Source: Methylobacterium sp. FF17 (lineage in GTDB: Bacteria; Pseudomonadota; Alphaproteobacteria; Rhizobiales; Beijerinckiaceae). From it: a stretch of 64,000 nt of DNA. Position 1 is the first letter of the stretch. Each line of letters starts with the position of its first letter. The stretch covers positions 186,001 to 250,000 of the forward strand of contig NZ_CP107532.1 in assembly GCF_025813715.1 (NCBI RefSeq), written 5' to 3'. Made by a program: the position numbers and the translations under genes. The notes below the pieces were generated by a model. It saw nothing but the letters and a program-made list of their open reading frames with translations, ran no database searches and was not told where the DNA came from. Positions 9,722 to 18,351 of this stretch are shown one piece after another.

Positions 9722-9811
9722 CTTGCTGACTATTGTAGTTTCCTCCTCCGTTCCTCCCCCGTCCCGGCCCGCCCAGGAACTCGATCCCGCTGGTCCCGTT
9801 TCCTCGAAACG

Positions 9812-12316
9812 ATGACCGAGCTCCTCAAACCGTATCGGGAAAAGCGGGACTTCGAGGCGTCCCCCGAGCCCAAGGGAAAGCGCGGCCGCAAGGCGGCGAA
9901 GGCGCGGTTCGTCGTCCAGAAGCACGATGCGCGGCGCCTGCACTACGACCTGCGTCTGGAGATGGACGGCGTGCTGAAGAGCTGGGCCGTGACGCGCGGA
10001 CCGAGCCTGTCGCCCGCCGAGAAGCGGCTCGCCGTCTCGACCGAGGATCACCCGGTCGACTACCTGGCCTGGGAAGGATCGATCCCGAAGGGCCAGTACG
10101 GCGGCGGGACCATGATCGTCTGGGACACCGGGTCCTGGGAGCCGGTCGGCGATCCGGCCGCCGGGCTGGCGAAGGGCCACCTCGAATTCACCCTACACGG
10201 CGAGCGGCTCGCGGGCCGCTGGCATCTCGTGCGGATGAAGGGCCGCGGCGGCGAGAAGAAGCAGCCCTGGCTTCTCATGAAGGTCGACGACGAGCACGCC
10301 CGGCGCGACGGCGACATCCTGGTCGAGCAAGAGGCCTCGGTCCTGTCGGGCCGGACCAACCGGGATCTCGCGGGCGGCGGAGCCGTGAGAGCCGATCACG
10401 CCGCCCGGGCCGATGTGGTGGCGGAACGGAAGACGAAGCCCCCTGCGTCCCGGTCCAAGGCCGCCCGCAAGGCGATCCTGCCGCCCTTCGTCGAGCCGGC
10501 GTTGGCGACCCTCGTCGACGACGTGCCCACCGGCGACGGCTGGCTGTACGAGATCAAGCACGACGGCTACCGCATGCAGGCCCGCATCGACGGCGGCTCG
10601 GTGAAGCTCCTGACGCGCTCGGGCCTCGATTGGACCGCGAAGTTCGAAGCGACGGCCCTGGCCCTGAAGGCCATGAAGCTGCCATCGGCCCTGATCGACG
10701 GCGAGATCGTCGTCGAGACGGTGGCCGGCGTCTCCAGCTTCTCCGCCCTGCAGCAGGCCCTCGCCACCGGCGATACCGGATCGGCGGCCTTTTACGCCTT
10801 CGACCTGCTCTACCTCGACGGCAGGGATCTGCGCGCGCTGCCCCTGGCTGAGCGCAAGGACCTGCTGCTGCAGAGCCTCGACGACGCTCAGCCGGGCGGC
10901 CTCGTTCGGTTCAGCGAGCACTTGGCCGCCGACGGCGCGGCCATGGCGCGCCATGCCTGCAGGCTCGGCCTGGAAGGCATCGTCGCGAAGCGCGCGGACG
11001 CGCCCTACCAGTCGGGCCGGACCGACGCCTGGCGCAAGATCAAGTGCAGCTCGTCGGAGGAGTTCGTGGTCGCCGGCTTCATGCCGTCGACCACGGCGCC
11101 GAAGTGCGTGGGATCGCTGATCCTCGGGACGCACGAGGACGGCACTCTCGTCCATGTCGGGCGGGTCGGCACCGGCTTCCGCGACGCGGTCGCGCGGGAT
11201 CTCTGGACGCAGCTGGAGCCGCTGCGCCTTCCGGCGCCGCCCTTCGAGGCCGAGCTGCCGCCGCTGGCGCGCCGGAACGCACGCTGGGTCGAACCCAGGC
11301 TCGTCTGCGAGGTGACGTTCCGCGGATGGACGGGCGACCGCCAGCTCCGTCACGCGTCCTTCAAGACGCTCCGCACCGACGTGCGTCCGGACGAGGTGAT
11401 GCGGGAGGCGAAGCCGAAGCCGGCGAGGGCGCGGACGCGAAAGCTAGTCCGAGCGGTCTCGAAGCTGACGCATCCGGATCGCGTGCTCTGGCCCGACGTC
11501 GGCCTGACCAAGGAGGGTCTCGCCGAGTACTACGCGGAGGTCGCCGACGGCATCCTGCCGCACGTCGTGGACCGGCCGCTGTCGCTTCTCCGGTGCCCGG
11601 ACGGTCTCGGGTCCTGCTTTTACCAGAAGCATGCCTGGGCCGGGCTCGAAGAGCGCTACATCCGGCTCGTGGGCGATGAGAAGGCTGTCGTCGTCGGCGA
11701 CCCCGAAGGCCTCCGCGCTCTGGTCCAGTCGAGCGTCCTTGAGATCCATCCCTGGGGCGCGTCGGCCTCCGACCCAGATCGGCCGGATCGTCTGGTCTTC
11801 GACCTGGACCCGGGCGACGGCGTCGCGTGGGCCGATCTCGTGGCCGGCGCCCTGGATGTGCGCGAGCGGATGTCGGCCGCCGGCCTCTCCAGCTTCGTGA
11901 AGACCACCGGCGGCAAGGGGCTGCACGTCGTCGTGCCGCTCGAACCGAAGGCCGGCTGGGACGAGGCGAAGGCCTTCGTTAAGCGGATCGCATCCGAGAT
12001 GGCGAAGGACGCCCCCGACAGCTTCGTCGCCACCGTGTCGAAGAAGGCCAGGGACGGCCGCATCTACCTGGATTACCTGCGCAACCAGCGCGGAGCGACG
12101 GCCGTCGCGGCCTTCTCGACCCGGGCCCGACCCGGTGCGCCCGTATCCGTTCCCGTCGATTGGGACCAGCTCCCGTCGCTCGGGTCCGGCGCGCGCTTCG
12201 ACGTCGCCAGTCTGCCTGGCCGCCTGTCCGCCTTGGGTCGCGATCCCTGGGCCGGGTTCGAACGCGCGGCCCGGCCGTTGGATGCTGCAGGGCGTCGGCC
12301 ACGTCGGAGGACCTAG
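9812..12316 (+). CDS. ligD: ATP-dependent DNA ligase D (phosphoesterase-ligase-polymerase)
   Basis: Multifunctional NHEJ enzyme of 834 residues that trims, fills and seals broken DNA ends with Ku. Domain order is PE-LIG-POL: the 3'-phosphoesterase spans about residues 30-170 (KHDARRLHYDLRLEMDG, with the catalytic His/Asp and then EDHPVDYLAWEG and PKGQYGGG); the ATP-dependent ligase about 225-520, with nucleotidyl lysine K249 in EIKHDGYR and motif IIIa-like FYAFDLLYLDG; the archaeo-eukaryotic-primase-type polymerase about 545-820, with RPLSLLRCPDG, the metal-binding DLDPGDGVAW and TTGGKGLHVVVPL. The order matches rhizobial and Pseudomonas LigD, not mycobacterial. Start ATG 9812. Divergent from ku. 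Confidence 0.95.
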   Translation: MTELLKPYREKRDFEASPEPKGKRGRKAAKARFVVQKHDARRLHYDLRLEMDGVLKSWAVTRGPSLSPAEKRLAVSTEDHPVDYLAWEGSIPKGQYGGGTMIVWDTGSWEPVGDPAAGLAKGHLEFTLHGERLAGRWHLVRMKGRGGEKKQPWLLMKVDDEHARRDGDILVEQEASVLSGRTNRDLAGGGAVRADHAARADVVAERKTKPPASRSKAARKAILPPFVEPALATLVDDVPTGDGWLYEIKHDGYRMQARIDGGSVKLLTRSGLDWTAKFEATALALKAMKLPSALIDGEIVVETVAGVSSFSALQQALATGDTGSAAFYAFDLLYLDGRDLRALPLAERKDLLLQSLDDAQPGGLVRFSEHLAADGAAMARHACRLGLEGIVAKRADAPYQSGRTDAWRKIKCSSSEEFVVAGFMPSTTAPKCVGSLILGTHEDGTLVHVGRVGTGFRDAVARDLWTQLEPLRLPAPPFEAELPPLARRNARWVEPRLVCEVTFRGWTGDRQLRHASFKTLRTDVRPDEVMREAKPKPARARTRKLVRAVSKLTHPDRVLWPDVGLTKEGLAEYYAEVADGILPHVVDRPLSLLRCPDGLGSCFYQKHAWAGLEERYIRLVGDEKAVVVGDPEGLRALVQSSVLEIHPWGASASDPDRPDRLVFDLDPGDGVAWADLVAGALDVRERMSAAGLSSFVKTTGGKGLHVVVPLEPKAGWDEAKAFVKRIASEMAKDAPDSFVATVSKKARDGRIYLDYLRNQRGATAVAAFSTRARPGAPVSVPVDWDQLPSLGSGARFDVASLPGRLSALGRDPWAGFERAARPLDAAGRRPRRRT

Positions 12317-12349
12317 TGGTCGAGATCCTGCGCTCGGCACTCATCGCAA

Positions 12350-12412
12350 GGGGCTGCTTGCGACCCAACACTGCCATTCGAGATCTCTTTGTCGATACCC
12401 TGAAGCGGACAC
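12350..12412. repeat. possible degenerate interspersed repeat copy
   Basis: Holds GCGACCCAACACTGCC and, at 12401-12410, the decamer TGAAGCGGAC that also occurs at 8483-8492 and 19660-19669. The GACCCAACA part resembles the better-preserved copies at 15.3 and 22.4 kb. It lies exactly where homology of the neighbouring oxidoreductase fragment ends, so it marks a rearrangement joint. Similarity is weak. Confidence 0.3.
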
Positions 12413-12439
12413 GACATTCGTTGGGCATGATCAGGCAGC

Positions 12440-12650
12440 CAAGCGCCAGTACGATGGACTGGTGGACCGGAACACCCGCCGTGACGCCGTCCGCCGCAGC
12501 CCAACTCACGCCGTGGGGCGCCCGCGCGATGTCCCCGGCCGCATACACCCCCGCCTCCGTCATCAGATTGGCGGCATCCGTGCGGATGACCGGACCGAAC
12601 GGTCCTTCGTTGAGCGCGCAGCCGAGCCGTTCCGCCAGCGGGCTGTTCAT
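12440..12650 (-). pseudogene. C-terminal fragment of a thioredoxin-reductase-like FAD oxidoreductase
   Basis: About 70 residues that match the end of NAD(P)/FAD-dependent pyridine nucleotide-disulphide oxidoreductases: NSPLAERLGCALNEGPFG, then EAGVYAAGDIARAPHGVSW and ADGVTAGVPVHQSIVL. GVYAAGDIA is the second FAD-binding motif. Everything upstream (first FAD motif, CxxC, NAD site) is missing; the fragment is joined to the start of a PfpI-like gene at about 12650 and loses homology at about 12440 on the other side. It is a dead remnant. Confidence 0.65.
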
Positions 12651-12736
12651 CTGCGTTCGCGGGACTTCGTGAACTCCGGCTCCTCCGTCCCCCAGGGGGC
12701 GATCAGGGTGGCAATGGTCATGCCCTGAAGGGTCAT
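12647..12736 (-). pseudogene. N-terminal fragment of a PfpI/DJ-1 family gene
   Basis: Starts at ATG 12736 behind a GGAGCC-type ribosome site, 38 bases after the catalase gene. The peptide has IATLIAPWGTEEPEFTKSRE, which resembles the first strand and helix of PfpI/DJ-1 type glutamine amidotransferase-like proteins (alarm-type hydrolases often encoded beside SrpA-like catalases). After about 27 residues it runs into the oxidoreductase fragment and stops at TGA 12647-12649. The family call rests on a short match. Confidence 0.5.
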
Positions 12737-12774
12737 GGTTGGCTCCTCTATCGGTGGCGGATAAGGGGTCGGCC

Positions 12775-13857
12775 TCAGGCCGGAATGCTCTCCGGCGAGG
12801 CGGTGTTCTCGGCGGTCACGCCGTTCTCCCGGTGTCGGAAGTCGCTCAGCGCCCGGTAGACCTGGAGCCGCGCCCGCATCACCGAACCGAGCGGCTGGTG
12901 CGCCACGAGGCTGTGCGCGGGGCGGAAGGTCATCACCTCGTCGAAGTAACGCACCCGTTCAGGAGAGTAGGCGTCCTGCCGGGGTAGGTGGAGCGTCGCC
13001 ACCGTACGGTACGGGCTGACCGCGACCGGCCAGTCGACCGACGCGTCCTCAATGGGCTGGCGCTCGGCGTCAGCCCACAGTTAAGCCTTCAATTCGAACA
13101 CCACCTCAGTCTCGCTAAAGAACGCAGCCGCCGCATGGCGGAAACCATCCTCGTCCCCGTGCGGATCAAGGCGCCATTCGGCGAGGTCCCTTTGGGCAGG
13201 CGAAGCCGGGACCGCCCCGAGCTTGGCAACGTAGTCGCCGAACCGCATCGGGGCCTGGCTGAAGTAGCTGTCGGCGAGCGGATGGCTGTAGGGATGGCCG
13301 AGAAAATCGGCCATGGCGCTTTCTGTGCCGAAGGCGTGCAGCATTCGGTTGAGGTTGCGGGCTGTGGCCGCGACAGCGCTCTTCACGCCCTCCGGCAGGC
13401 CCGTCGATTTTCCAATGACCGTGCCGTCCCGCAGGAAGCCCGCCGCCGTGCCCGACGGGAAGGTCGTGCCGGTGGCGAGCACGAAGTCCTGGGTCTCGAC
13501 ATCGTGGCCCGGCAACTTCTCGCCGGGCACCTCGAAGACCTTGATCGACATGCCGCGGTGGGTCGACACCCGGTCGCCCAGGATCTCCCCGGGCCCTTGC
13601 GCGAAGCGCACCGCCACCTTGTGCGTCCCCGATTTGGCGAACAGGCCCTGTGCAAGTTCCGGAGGCAGGTTCTCCGGAACGACCAACTCCCCGACGACGC
13701 AGGCCGAACTCTTGGCGTGGCTCGCGCGTACCGCGTGGCGCTCGCGCTTCTCCACGACCTGCGACTGCTGCGTCATCCCCTGAATGATGCCGTCGATGGA
13801 CTTCTGCTCGTCCGGGGCAGGCGTCTCGATGTCGGGGGCGTAGCGAAGGTATGTCAT
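12775..13857 (-). pseudogene. SrpA-like catalase interrupted by in-frame TAA
   Basis: Haem-containing catalase-family protein (peroxide removal, probably cytoplasmic) of about 360 codons. ATG 13857 opens MTYLRYAPDIETPAPDE; the distal haem region has VRASHAKSSACVVGELV, and the middle has YFSQAPMRFGDYVAKLG. At 13081-13083 the codon after FELKA is TAA; translation in the same frame continues with LWADAERQPIEDASVDW and ends with SVMRARLQVYRALSDFRHREN, which carries the proximal haem Tyr/Arg region (R-x-x-x-Y-x-x-x-S-x-F-R). CAA (Gln) to TAA is a single C-to-T change. The truncated product would lack the proximal haem ligand region. It is divergent from an intact paralogue. Confidence 0.85.
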
Positions 13858-14100
13858 CGGCGTCTCCTCGACGTGTCGTCCGCCTGCGGGATGGTTTGAC
13901 GAAAGCAGGGATCGGGACGTGGGGTCCGAAAGCCGCCGGATCGCGGCCGCGCCTGGGCGGAAAGAATGACCGCACCGCCGAAAAGCCGCGCCAGCCCCCT
14001 GCCGTTCCACACCTCGTTCAGGGGCGATTGAATGCCGCACAACCCGGAACGTCGCCGGGTTAACGGGTGTTCTGTCCTGGCCGCCAGCGGGAGACAGACC

Positions 14101-15177
14101 TTGCGATCACCGGTGCGATACACTCCCGACGTCGAGGCAATGATGCCGAACGAAGGGCAGACCATCGAGCAGCTCAACCAGACCTTCGATAAGATCCTGA
14201 ACCGGGTCGCGGAAGATTCCGGGCACGCCGTGCGTTCAGTTCACGCCAAGTCCCACGGCATCCTCGAAGGTGTGCTCAACATCGATGCCGGGCTTCCGCC
14301 GGACCTGGCCCAGGGGCTGTTCGCCAATCCCGGCGAGCACAAGGTCTACATGCGGTTGTCGACCAACGCCGGCGACATCCTCCCCGATGCGGTCTCCCTG
14401 CCCCGAGGCCTCGCACTCAAGGTGCTGGACGTCGATGGCGAGCGCCTGGCGGATGCAGAGGGGACGACGCAGAACTTCATCATGGTCAACGGCAAGGTGT
14501 TCCAGGCGCCGAACACGGAGAAGTTCCTGGGCAGCCTCAAGCTGCTGGCCGGTACCACGGACCGCGCCGAGGGGCTGAAGGTCGCCGCCTCTACGGTCCT
14601 GCGCGGCGTCAACAAGGCTTTGCAGGCGGTGGGCATCGACAGCCCCACCATCGGTTCCCTGGGCGGTGCGCTCAATGTCGATCCGCTCGGCGAGACCTAT
14701 TACAGCCTGACTCCGTTCCGGTACGGTGACTACATCGCCAAATTCTCGCTGGCCCCCGTCGCGCCGGCTCTGACCGCCCTGACCGGCACTGAGATCGACG
14801 CCTCCGGCCGCCCGAATGCCATCCGCGAGACAGTGCAGTCCAAGATGATCGGCATCGCCGGCGAATGGGAGTTCCGGGTCCAACTCTGTCGCAACCTCGA
14901 ACGCCAGCCGGTCGAGGACCCGACGGTGGAGTGGAAGGAGGACGAGGCACCGTTCCAGCGGGTTGGGATTGTCCGGGTTCAGCCGCAGGACAGTTGGGAC
15001 CCCGCCCGGGTCCAAGCGGTGGATGAGGAGATGCGCTTCAGCGTGTGGACCGGCCTCGCAGCGCACCGACCTCTCGGCAACATCAATCGCGCCCGCAACG
15101 CCCCCTACAGGCATTCGGCCGAGTTCCGCGAGCGGTTCAACCGCTGCCCGATCCACGAGCCGGGCGCGGTGATCTGA
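14101..15177 (+). CDS. SrpA-like catalase family protein
   Basis: Intact paralogue (about 358 residues) of the broken gene to its left; the two are divergent over a 240-base promoter region. Features: SVHAKSHGILEGVLNI around the distal haem histidine, YYSLTPFRYGDYIAKFSLAP, and the proximal segment HRPLGNINRARNAPYRHSAE followed by FRERFNRCP. Expected role is peroxide decomposition or a haem peroxidase activity. The frame is open from ATG 14032, but TTG 14101 is preceded by GGGAGA and aligns with the start of the paralogue, so I prefer it; the longer start would add 23 residues with no homology. Confidence 0.85.
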   Translation: MRSPVRYTPDVEAMMPNEGQTIEQLNQTFDKILNRVAEDSGHAVRSVHAKSHGILEGVLNIDAGLPPDLAQGLFANPGEHKVYMRLSTNAGDILPDAVSLPRGLALKVLDVDGERLADAEGTTQNFIMVNGKVFQAPNTEKFLGSLKLLAGTTDRAEGLKVAASTVLRGVNKALQAVGIDSPTIGSLGGALNVDPLGETYYSLTPFRYGDYIAKFSLAPVAPALTALTGTEIDASGRPNAIRETVQSKMIGIAGEWEFRVQLCRNLERQPVEDPTVEWKEDEAPFQRVGIVRVQPQDSWDPARVQAVDEEMRFSVWTGLAAHRPLGNINRARNAPYRHSAEFRERFNRCPIHEPGAVI

Positions 15178-15264
15178 AGCGACATCCTGAGGTCGCAACT
15201 ACTGTAGGTATCAGGATAGGGCGCGACGGCGATGTCTGTTTCATCGCTAATCCGCTCGAAAGCC

Positions 15265-15346
15265 GACAGGCAGAAATCCGCCCAACATGGTCGTACAGGT
15301 TACAGCAGGCGCCTCCCGGGAGTGGACACAGACCCAAGCTTGTGGA
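15265..15346. repeat. degenerate interspersed repeat, copy A
   Basis: Contains GACAGGCAGAAATC, CGCCCAACATGGTCGTACA and GGGAGTGGACACAGACCCA. The same blocks in the same order, at roughly 70 percent identity by eye, occur at about 22365-22450 (copy B). A shorter relative is near 27990-28021. No ORF or target-site duplication is evident. Confidence 0.5.
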
Positions 15347-15378
15347 CGCAACATTAGCGTAAATCCTATGGACTGGTC

Positions 15379-16704
15379 ATGAAAACACCCGCCGCGGCCG
15401 TTTCGACCTTGACCGCGACTGCCATCGTCGTAGCCGACATGATCGGTGTCGGCGTCTTCACCAGCCTTGGGTTCCAGGTCACCGACATCACGTCCGGCTT
15501 CACACTGCTGCTGCTCTGGTTCATCGGGGGCGTCGTCGCCCTATGCGGCGCGTTCTGCTACGCTGAACTCGCGACAATGTTTCCCCGCTCCAGCGGCGAG
15601 TACAATTTTCTCACCCGCGTCTACGGCCCGGCGTTCGGGTTCATGGCTGGCTGGCTCTCCGCCACCGTCGGTTTCGCGGCACCTGTGGCCCTCGCCGGTA
15701 TGGCGTTCGGGCAGTATGCCAAGGCCGTCCTGCCCGGTGCGCCGCCGCTCCTCCTCGGCCTTGGGGTCATCTGGATCGTCACCGCCGTCCACCTCCGAGG
15801 CACACGCCACGGCAGCGTCCTCCAGGTTGGTTCCACGCTGCTGAAGCTGGCGCTGATCGTCGCCCTTATCGTCGCGGGCTTCACTTACGGCGAGGCTCAG
15901 CCCATCGACTTTGCGCCGCACGCCTTCGACGTCGGGCAACTCTTCAGCGCTAGCTTCGCGGTCAGCTTGGTCTTCGTGATGTACGCCTACACCGGCTGGA
16001 ACGCGGCAACCTACATCGTCGGCGAACTTGCGGATCCACCCCGCAGCCTGCCACGGGCTCTGTTCGTGGGGACTGGCATCGTCGTCGTGCTCTATGTCGC
16101 CCTAAACGCGATGTTCCTCTACACCACGCCGCTCCCCGCCCTCGCCGGCCAAGTCGAAGTCGCGCTGATTGCCGGGCGCCACATCTTCGGCGAAACAGGT
16201 GGTCGTCTCGTTGGCGCGCTAATCTGCTTAGGGCTTATCCCAACGATCAGCGCGATGATGTGGATCGGCCCCCGCGTGACGGTAGCCATGGGCGAGGACA
16301 TGCCGGTGCTCGGGGCACTCGCCCGCCACTCAAGCCGCGGGGTCCCAACGGCCGCAATCCTTCTTCAATGCGCGGTCGCCAGCCTGCTCCTGCTGACGCA
16401 GAGCTTCGAGGCGGTACTGGACTTCATCCAGTTCGCCCTGACCTTCTGCTCGTTCCTGACGGTGCTCGGTCTCGTCAAGCTGCGGATCACACGGCCCGAC
16501 TTGCCGCGATCGTGCCGGGCCTGGGGCTACCCGGTCACCCCGCTGATCTTCCTGTCCATCACGCTGCTGATGATGGTCCACCTTCTGACGGTCCGGCCGT
16601 TCCAGTCGCTAGCAGGCTCCCTGCTGATGCTGGCCGGGCTCCTGCTTCACGTCCTTGCAAGGCGTCAGGATCAGGAAGGAACTCGGCCGACGTCTCCGGA
16701 GTAA
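15379..16704 (+). CDS. APC family amino acid/polyamine permease
   Basis: Inner-membrane transporter of 441 residues with about twelve hydrophobic segments. The first helix carries the APC signature VADMIGVGVFTSLGFQV (unwound G-x-G-V substrate-binding stretch), followed by AELATMFPRSSGEYNFLTR, also typical. It probably takes up amino acids by cation symport or exchange; the substrate cannot be read from the sequence. Homologues include YjeH/YbaT-like permeases. It stands alone, 200 bases downstream of the catalase gene, with a degenerate repeat between them, and is convergent with the methyltransferase gene (10-base gap). Confidence 0.88.
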   Translation: MKTPAAAVSTLTATAIVVADMIGVGVFTSLGFQVTDITSGFTLLLLWFIGGVVALCGAFCYAELATMFPRSSGEYNFLTRVYGPAFGFMAGWLSATVGFAAPVALAGMAFGQYAKAVLPGAPPLLLGLGVIWIVTAVHLRGTRHGSVLQVGSTLLKLALIVALIVAGFTYGEAQPIDFAPHAFDVGQLFSASFAVSLVFVMYAYTGWNAATYIVGELADPPRSLPRALFVGTGIVVVLYVALNAMFLYTTPLPALAGQVEVALIAGRHIFGETGGRLVGALICLGLIPTISAMMWIGPRVTVAMGEDMPVLGALARHSSRGVPTAAILLQCAVASLLLLTQSFEAVLDFIQFALTFCSFLTVLGLVKLRITRPDLPRSCRAWGYPVTPLIFLSITLLMMVHLLTVRPFQSLAGSLLMLAGLLLHVLARRQDQEGTRPTSPE

Positions 16705-16714
16705 GCGAGGCTCT

Positions 16715-17437
16715 TCAGGATTTAGCAGCCCGCAGGACGTCGAGCCGGTATTTGTCGGTCCGCTCCTGCTTCAGGATCTGGGCGAAGCCGCGCGCGCCAG
16801 CGATGAACCCTTCGGCAGCCTCGTCACCGGACAGGGGATAGTGGGTCACACCGGTCCAGTGCACCAGTACGATATCAGCCTCCGGCAGCAGAGCATTCCC
16901 GACCCGTGCGACTAGACGGGCGAGGTCGGGACGGTCGAGGTAGTACGCAACTTCCGAAATCAGGATCAGGTCGAATTTGCCCTCGGGCCACTCGCCGGGA
17001 ACAGCACTGAGCTTGAAGCTGGTGTTCGGGCAGTCAGCGCAGCGTGTACGGGCCTGCTCAAGTACCGATGGCACAACGTCGAGCCCCAGGAGAACCTCGC
17101 AGCGAGGGCAGAGCTGATGAGTGAACACGCCGATCGAGCAGCCTACCTCAAGCGCTGAGGTGTAACGGGACCGCGGCAGGGCCGCCAAGGTGGCCGCGTA
17201 CTTGTCCCGCTCGTAGGCGCTCGTTGCGAACTGCCATGGATCGGAATCTGTGGCGTACATGCCTTTGAAATAGTCGGTATCAAGCGTTTTTGACCGCCGA
17301 CCCGTCGGTGTCTCGGCCGGGCTGGCATTACCTGATTCGGCGCTCAATGATCCGTTCATTCCCAACAACATAGCGGTAGCCACACCGCCGCCGGATTGTA
17401 GCAGCCGGCGACGCGAAGACGTCTTCGTTTCGCTCAT
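16715..17437 (-). CDS. NodS-like SAM-dependent methyltransferase with a Tat-like leader
   Basis: About 240 residues. Residues 60 onward match the NodS family: YFKGMYATDSDPWQFATS, then SAM motif I ALEVGCSIGVFTHQLCP, the acidic GLDVVPSVLEQAR and ISEVAYYLD. NodS proteins N-methylate chitooligosaccharide signals; close relatives in non-nodulating bacteria have unknown acceptors. Oddly, the N-terminus reads SSRRRLLQSGGGVATAMLLG, a twin-arginine-type leader, whereas SAM methyltransferases normally act in the cytoplasm. ATG 17437 is used; an upstream TTG (17476) is less likely. It is a single gene with a 340-base upstream gap. Confidence 0.8.
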   Translation of the reverse strand: MSETKTSSRRRLLQSGGGVATAMLLGMNGSLSAESGNASPAETPTGRRSKTLDTDYFKGMYATDSDPWQFATSAYERDKYAATLAALPRSRYTSALEVGCSIGVFTHQLCPRCEVLLGLDVVPSVLEQARTRCADCPNTSFKLSAVPGEWPEGKFDLILISEVAYYLDRPDLARLVARVGNALLPEADIVLVHWTGVTHYPLSGDEAAEGFIAGARGFAQILKQERTDKYRLDVLRAAKS

Positions 17438-17781
17438 GTCACGCCTTATGAATTCCACGGGTGAGCCAGAATGCAACCTCGCTTGGACGCAGTAGTTCCA
17501 GAGCGAGGCCGGAGATAAGCGATACGCTTACGGATGGAAATTTCATCTTGCGTAGAAACCTGACGGTCGCCTTCCAACTCAAACTAGACATACAGGATAC
17601 TGCAAGCATCATTCGGAAGCCGGCATAGTCCCAAACTTTGCTCTATGCCACAAAATGACCCTTCGCGGACTTCAAGCGCCTGTCAGTTGAAGGTCTGTTC
17701 ACGTGCGAAATTGAACGCTACGCGAAGCGGCACAGCGTCCCCGAAGGTCTACTTGCTAACGACGCTGTCCCTTCAACCGCA
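17438..17781. other. intergenic region, no gene seen
   Basis: About 340 bases, slightly lower in G+C than its surroundings. A short open frame at 17645-17887 runs into the cytochrome gene antisense and has no protein-like features. It probably holds the methyltransferase promoter. Confidence 0.35.
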
Positions 17782-18351
17782 TCATGTCATCCGAGCGAGC
17801 ACGTCCTCCTTCTGGAGCTTGCGGTGCAGGAAGGCCATGACGACGTGGCCGACCAGCACCACTAGGAGCGTGAAGGCCAGCCAATGATGGAGCAGGTCGC
17901 CGGGGGCAACCATCCAGGCGACCTTGTCGTCGCGCCCGGGCATCAGCGGGATGCCGTAAGGCGTGAACGGCTTGCCCGACCCGTACTGGCGCAGCAGCGC
18001 GAGACTGGGCACGACGACCATCAGCGCGTAGATGAGAAGGTGGCCGGCTACCGCAGCGCGGCCCAGGCGCCCCGGATGCGGCGGGCGCCGGGCCAGGTTC
18101 GCTAAGCCCCAAGCGCCGCGCAGTAGCACCAGCATGAACAGGGTGAAGCCCAAGGTGAAGTGGCTGCCGCCGACGATGCGCGTCACCGCATTGTCTCCGG
18201 TGACGACGTACAGCAGCGCGCCTGCGAACTGCCACGCGAACAGCGCCGCCATGAGCCAGTGAAACGCACGGCTCACGCGGCCGTAGCGCCGTGGCGTGTC
18301 GAGCCACCCGTCTTCGACCGGGGCTGTGTCGGTGCCCCCGGCCGTGGTCAT
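17782..18351 (-). CDS. cytochrome b561 family protein
   Basis: Di-haem-type membrane cytochrome of 189 residues with four hydrophobic helices: AFHWLMAALFAWQFAGALLY, GGSHFTLGFTLFMLVLLRG, a third at GHLLIYALMVVVPSLALLR and LLHHWLAFTLLVVLVGHVV. Histidines at the helix ends (FHWLM, SHFTLG, GHLL, LHHW, GHVV) can ligate two haems. It would pass electrons between the quinone pool and a periplasmic or cytoplasmic partner. The ATG at 18351 overlaps the stop of the acyl-CoA dehydrogenase-like gene by four bases, so the two are translationally coupled and probably work together. Confidence 0.88.
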   Translation of the reverse strand: MTTAGGTDTAPVEDGWLDTPRRYGRVSRAFHWLMAALFAWQFAGALLYVVTGDNAVTRIVGGSHFTLGFTLFMLVLLRGAWGLANLARRPPHPGRLGRAAVAGHLLIYALMVVVPSLALLRQYGSGKPFTPYGIPLMPGRDDKVAWMVAPGDLLHHWLAFTLLVVLVGHVVMAFLHRKLQKEDVLARMT

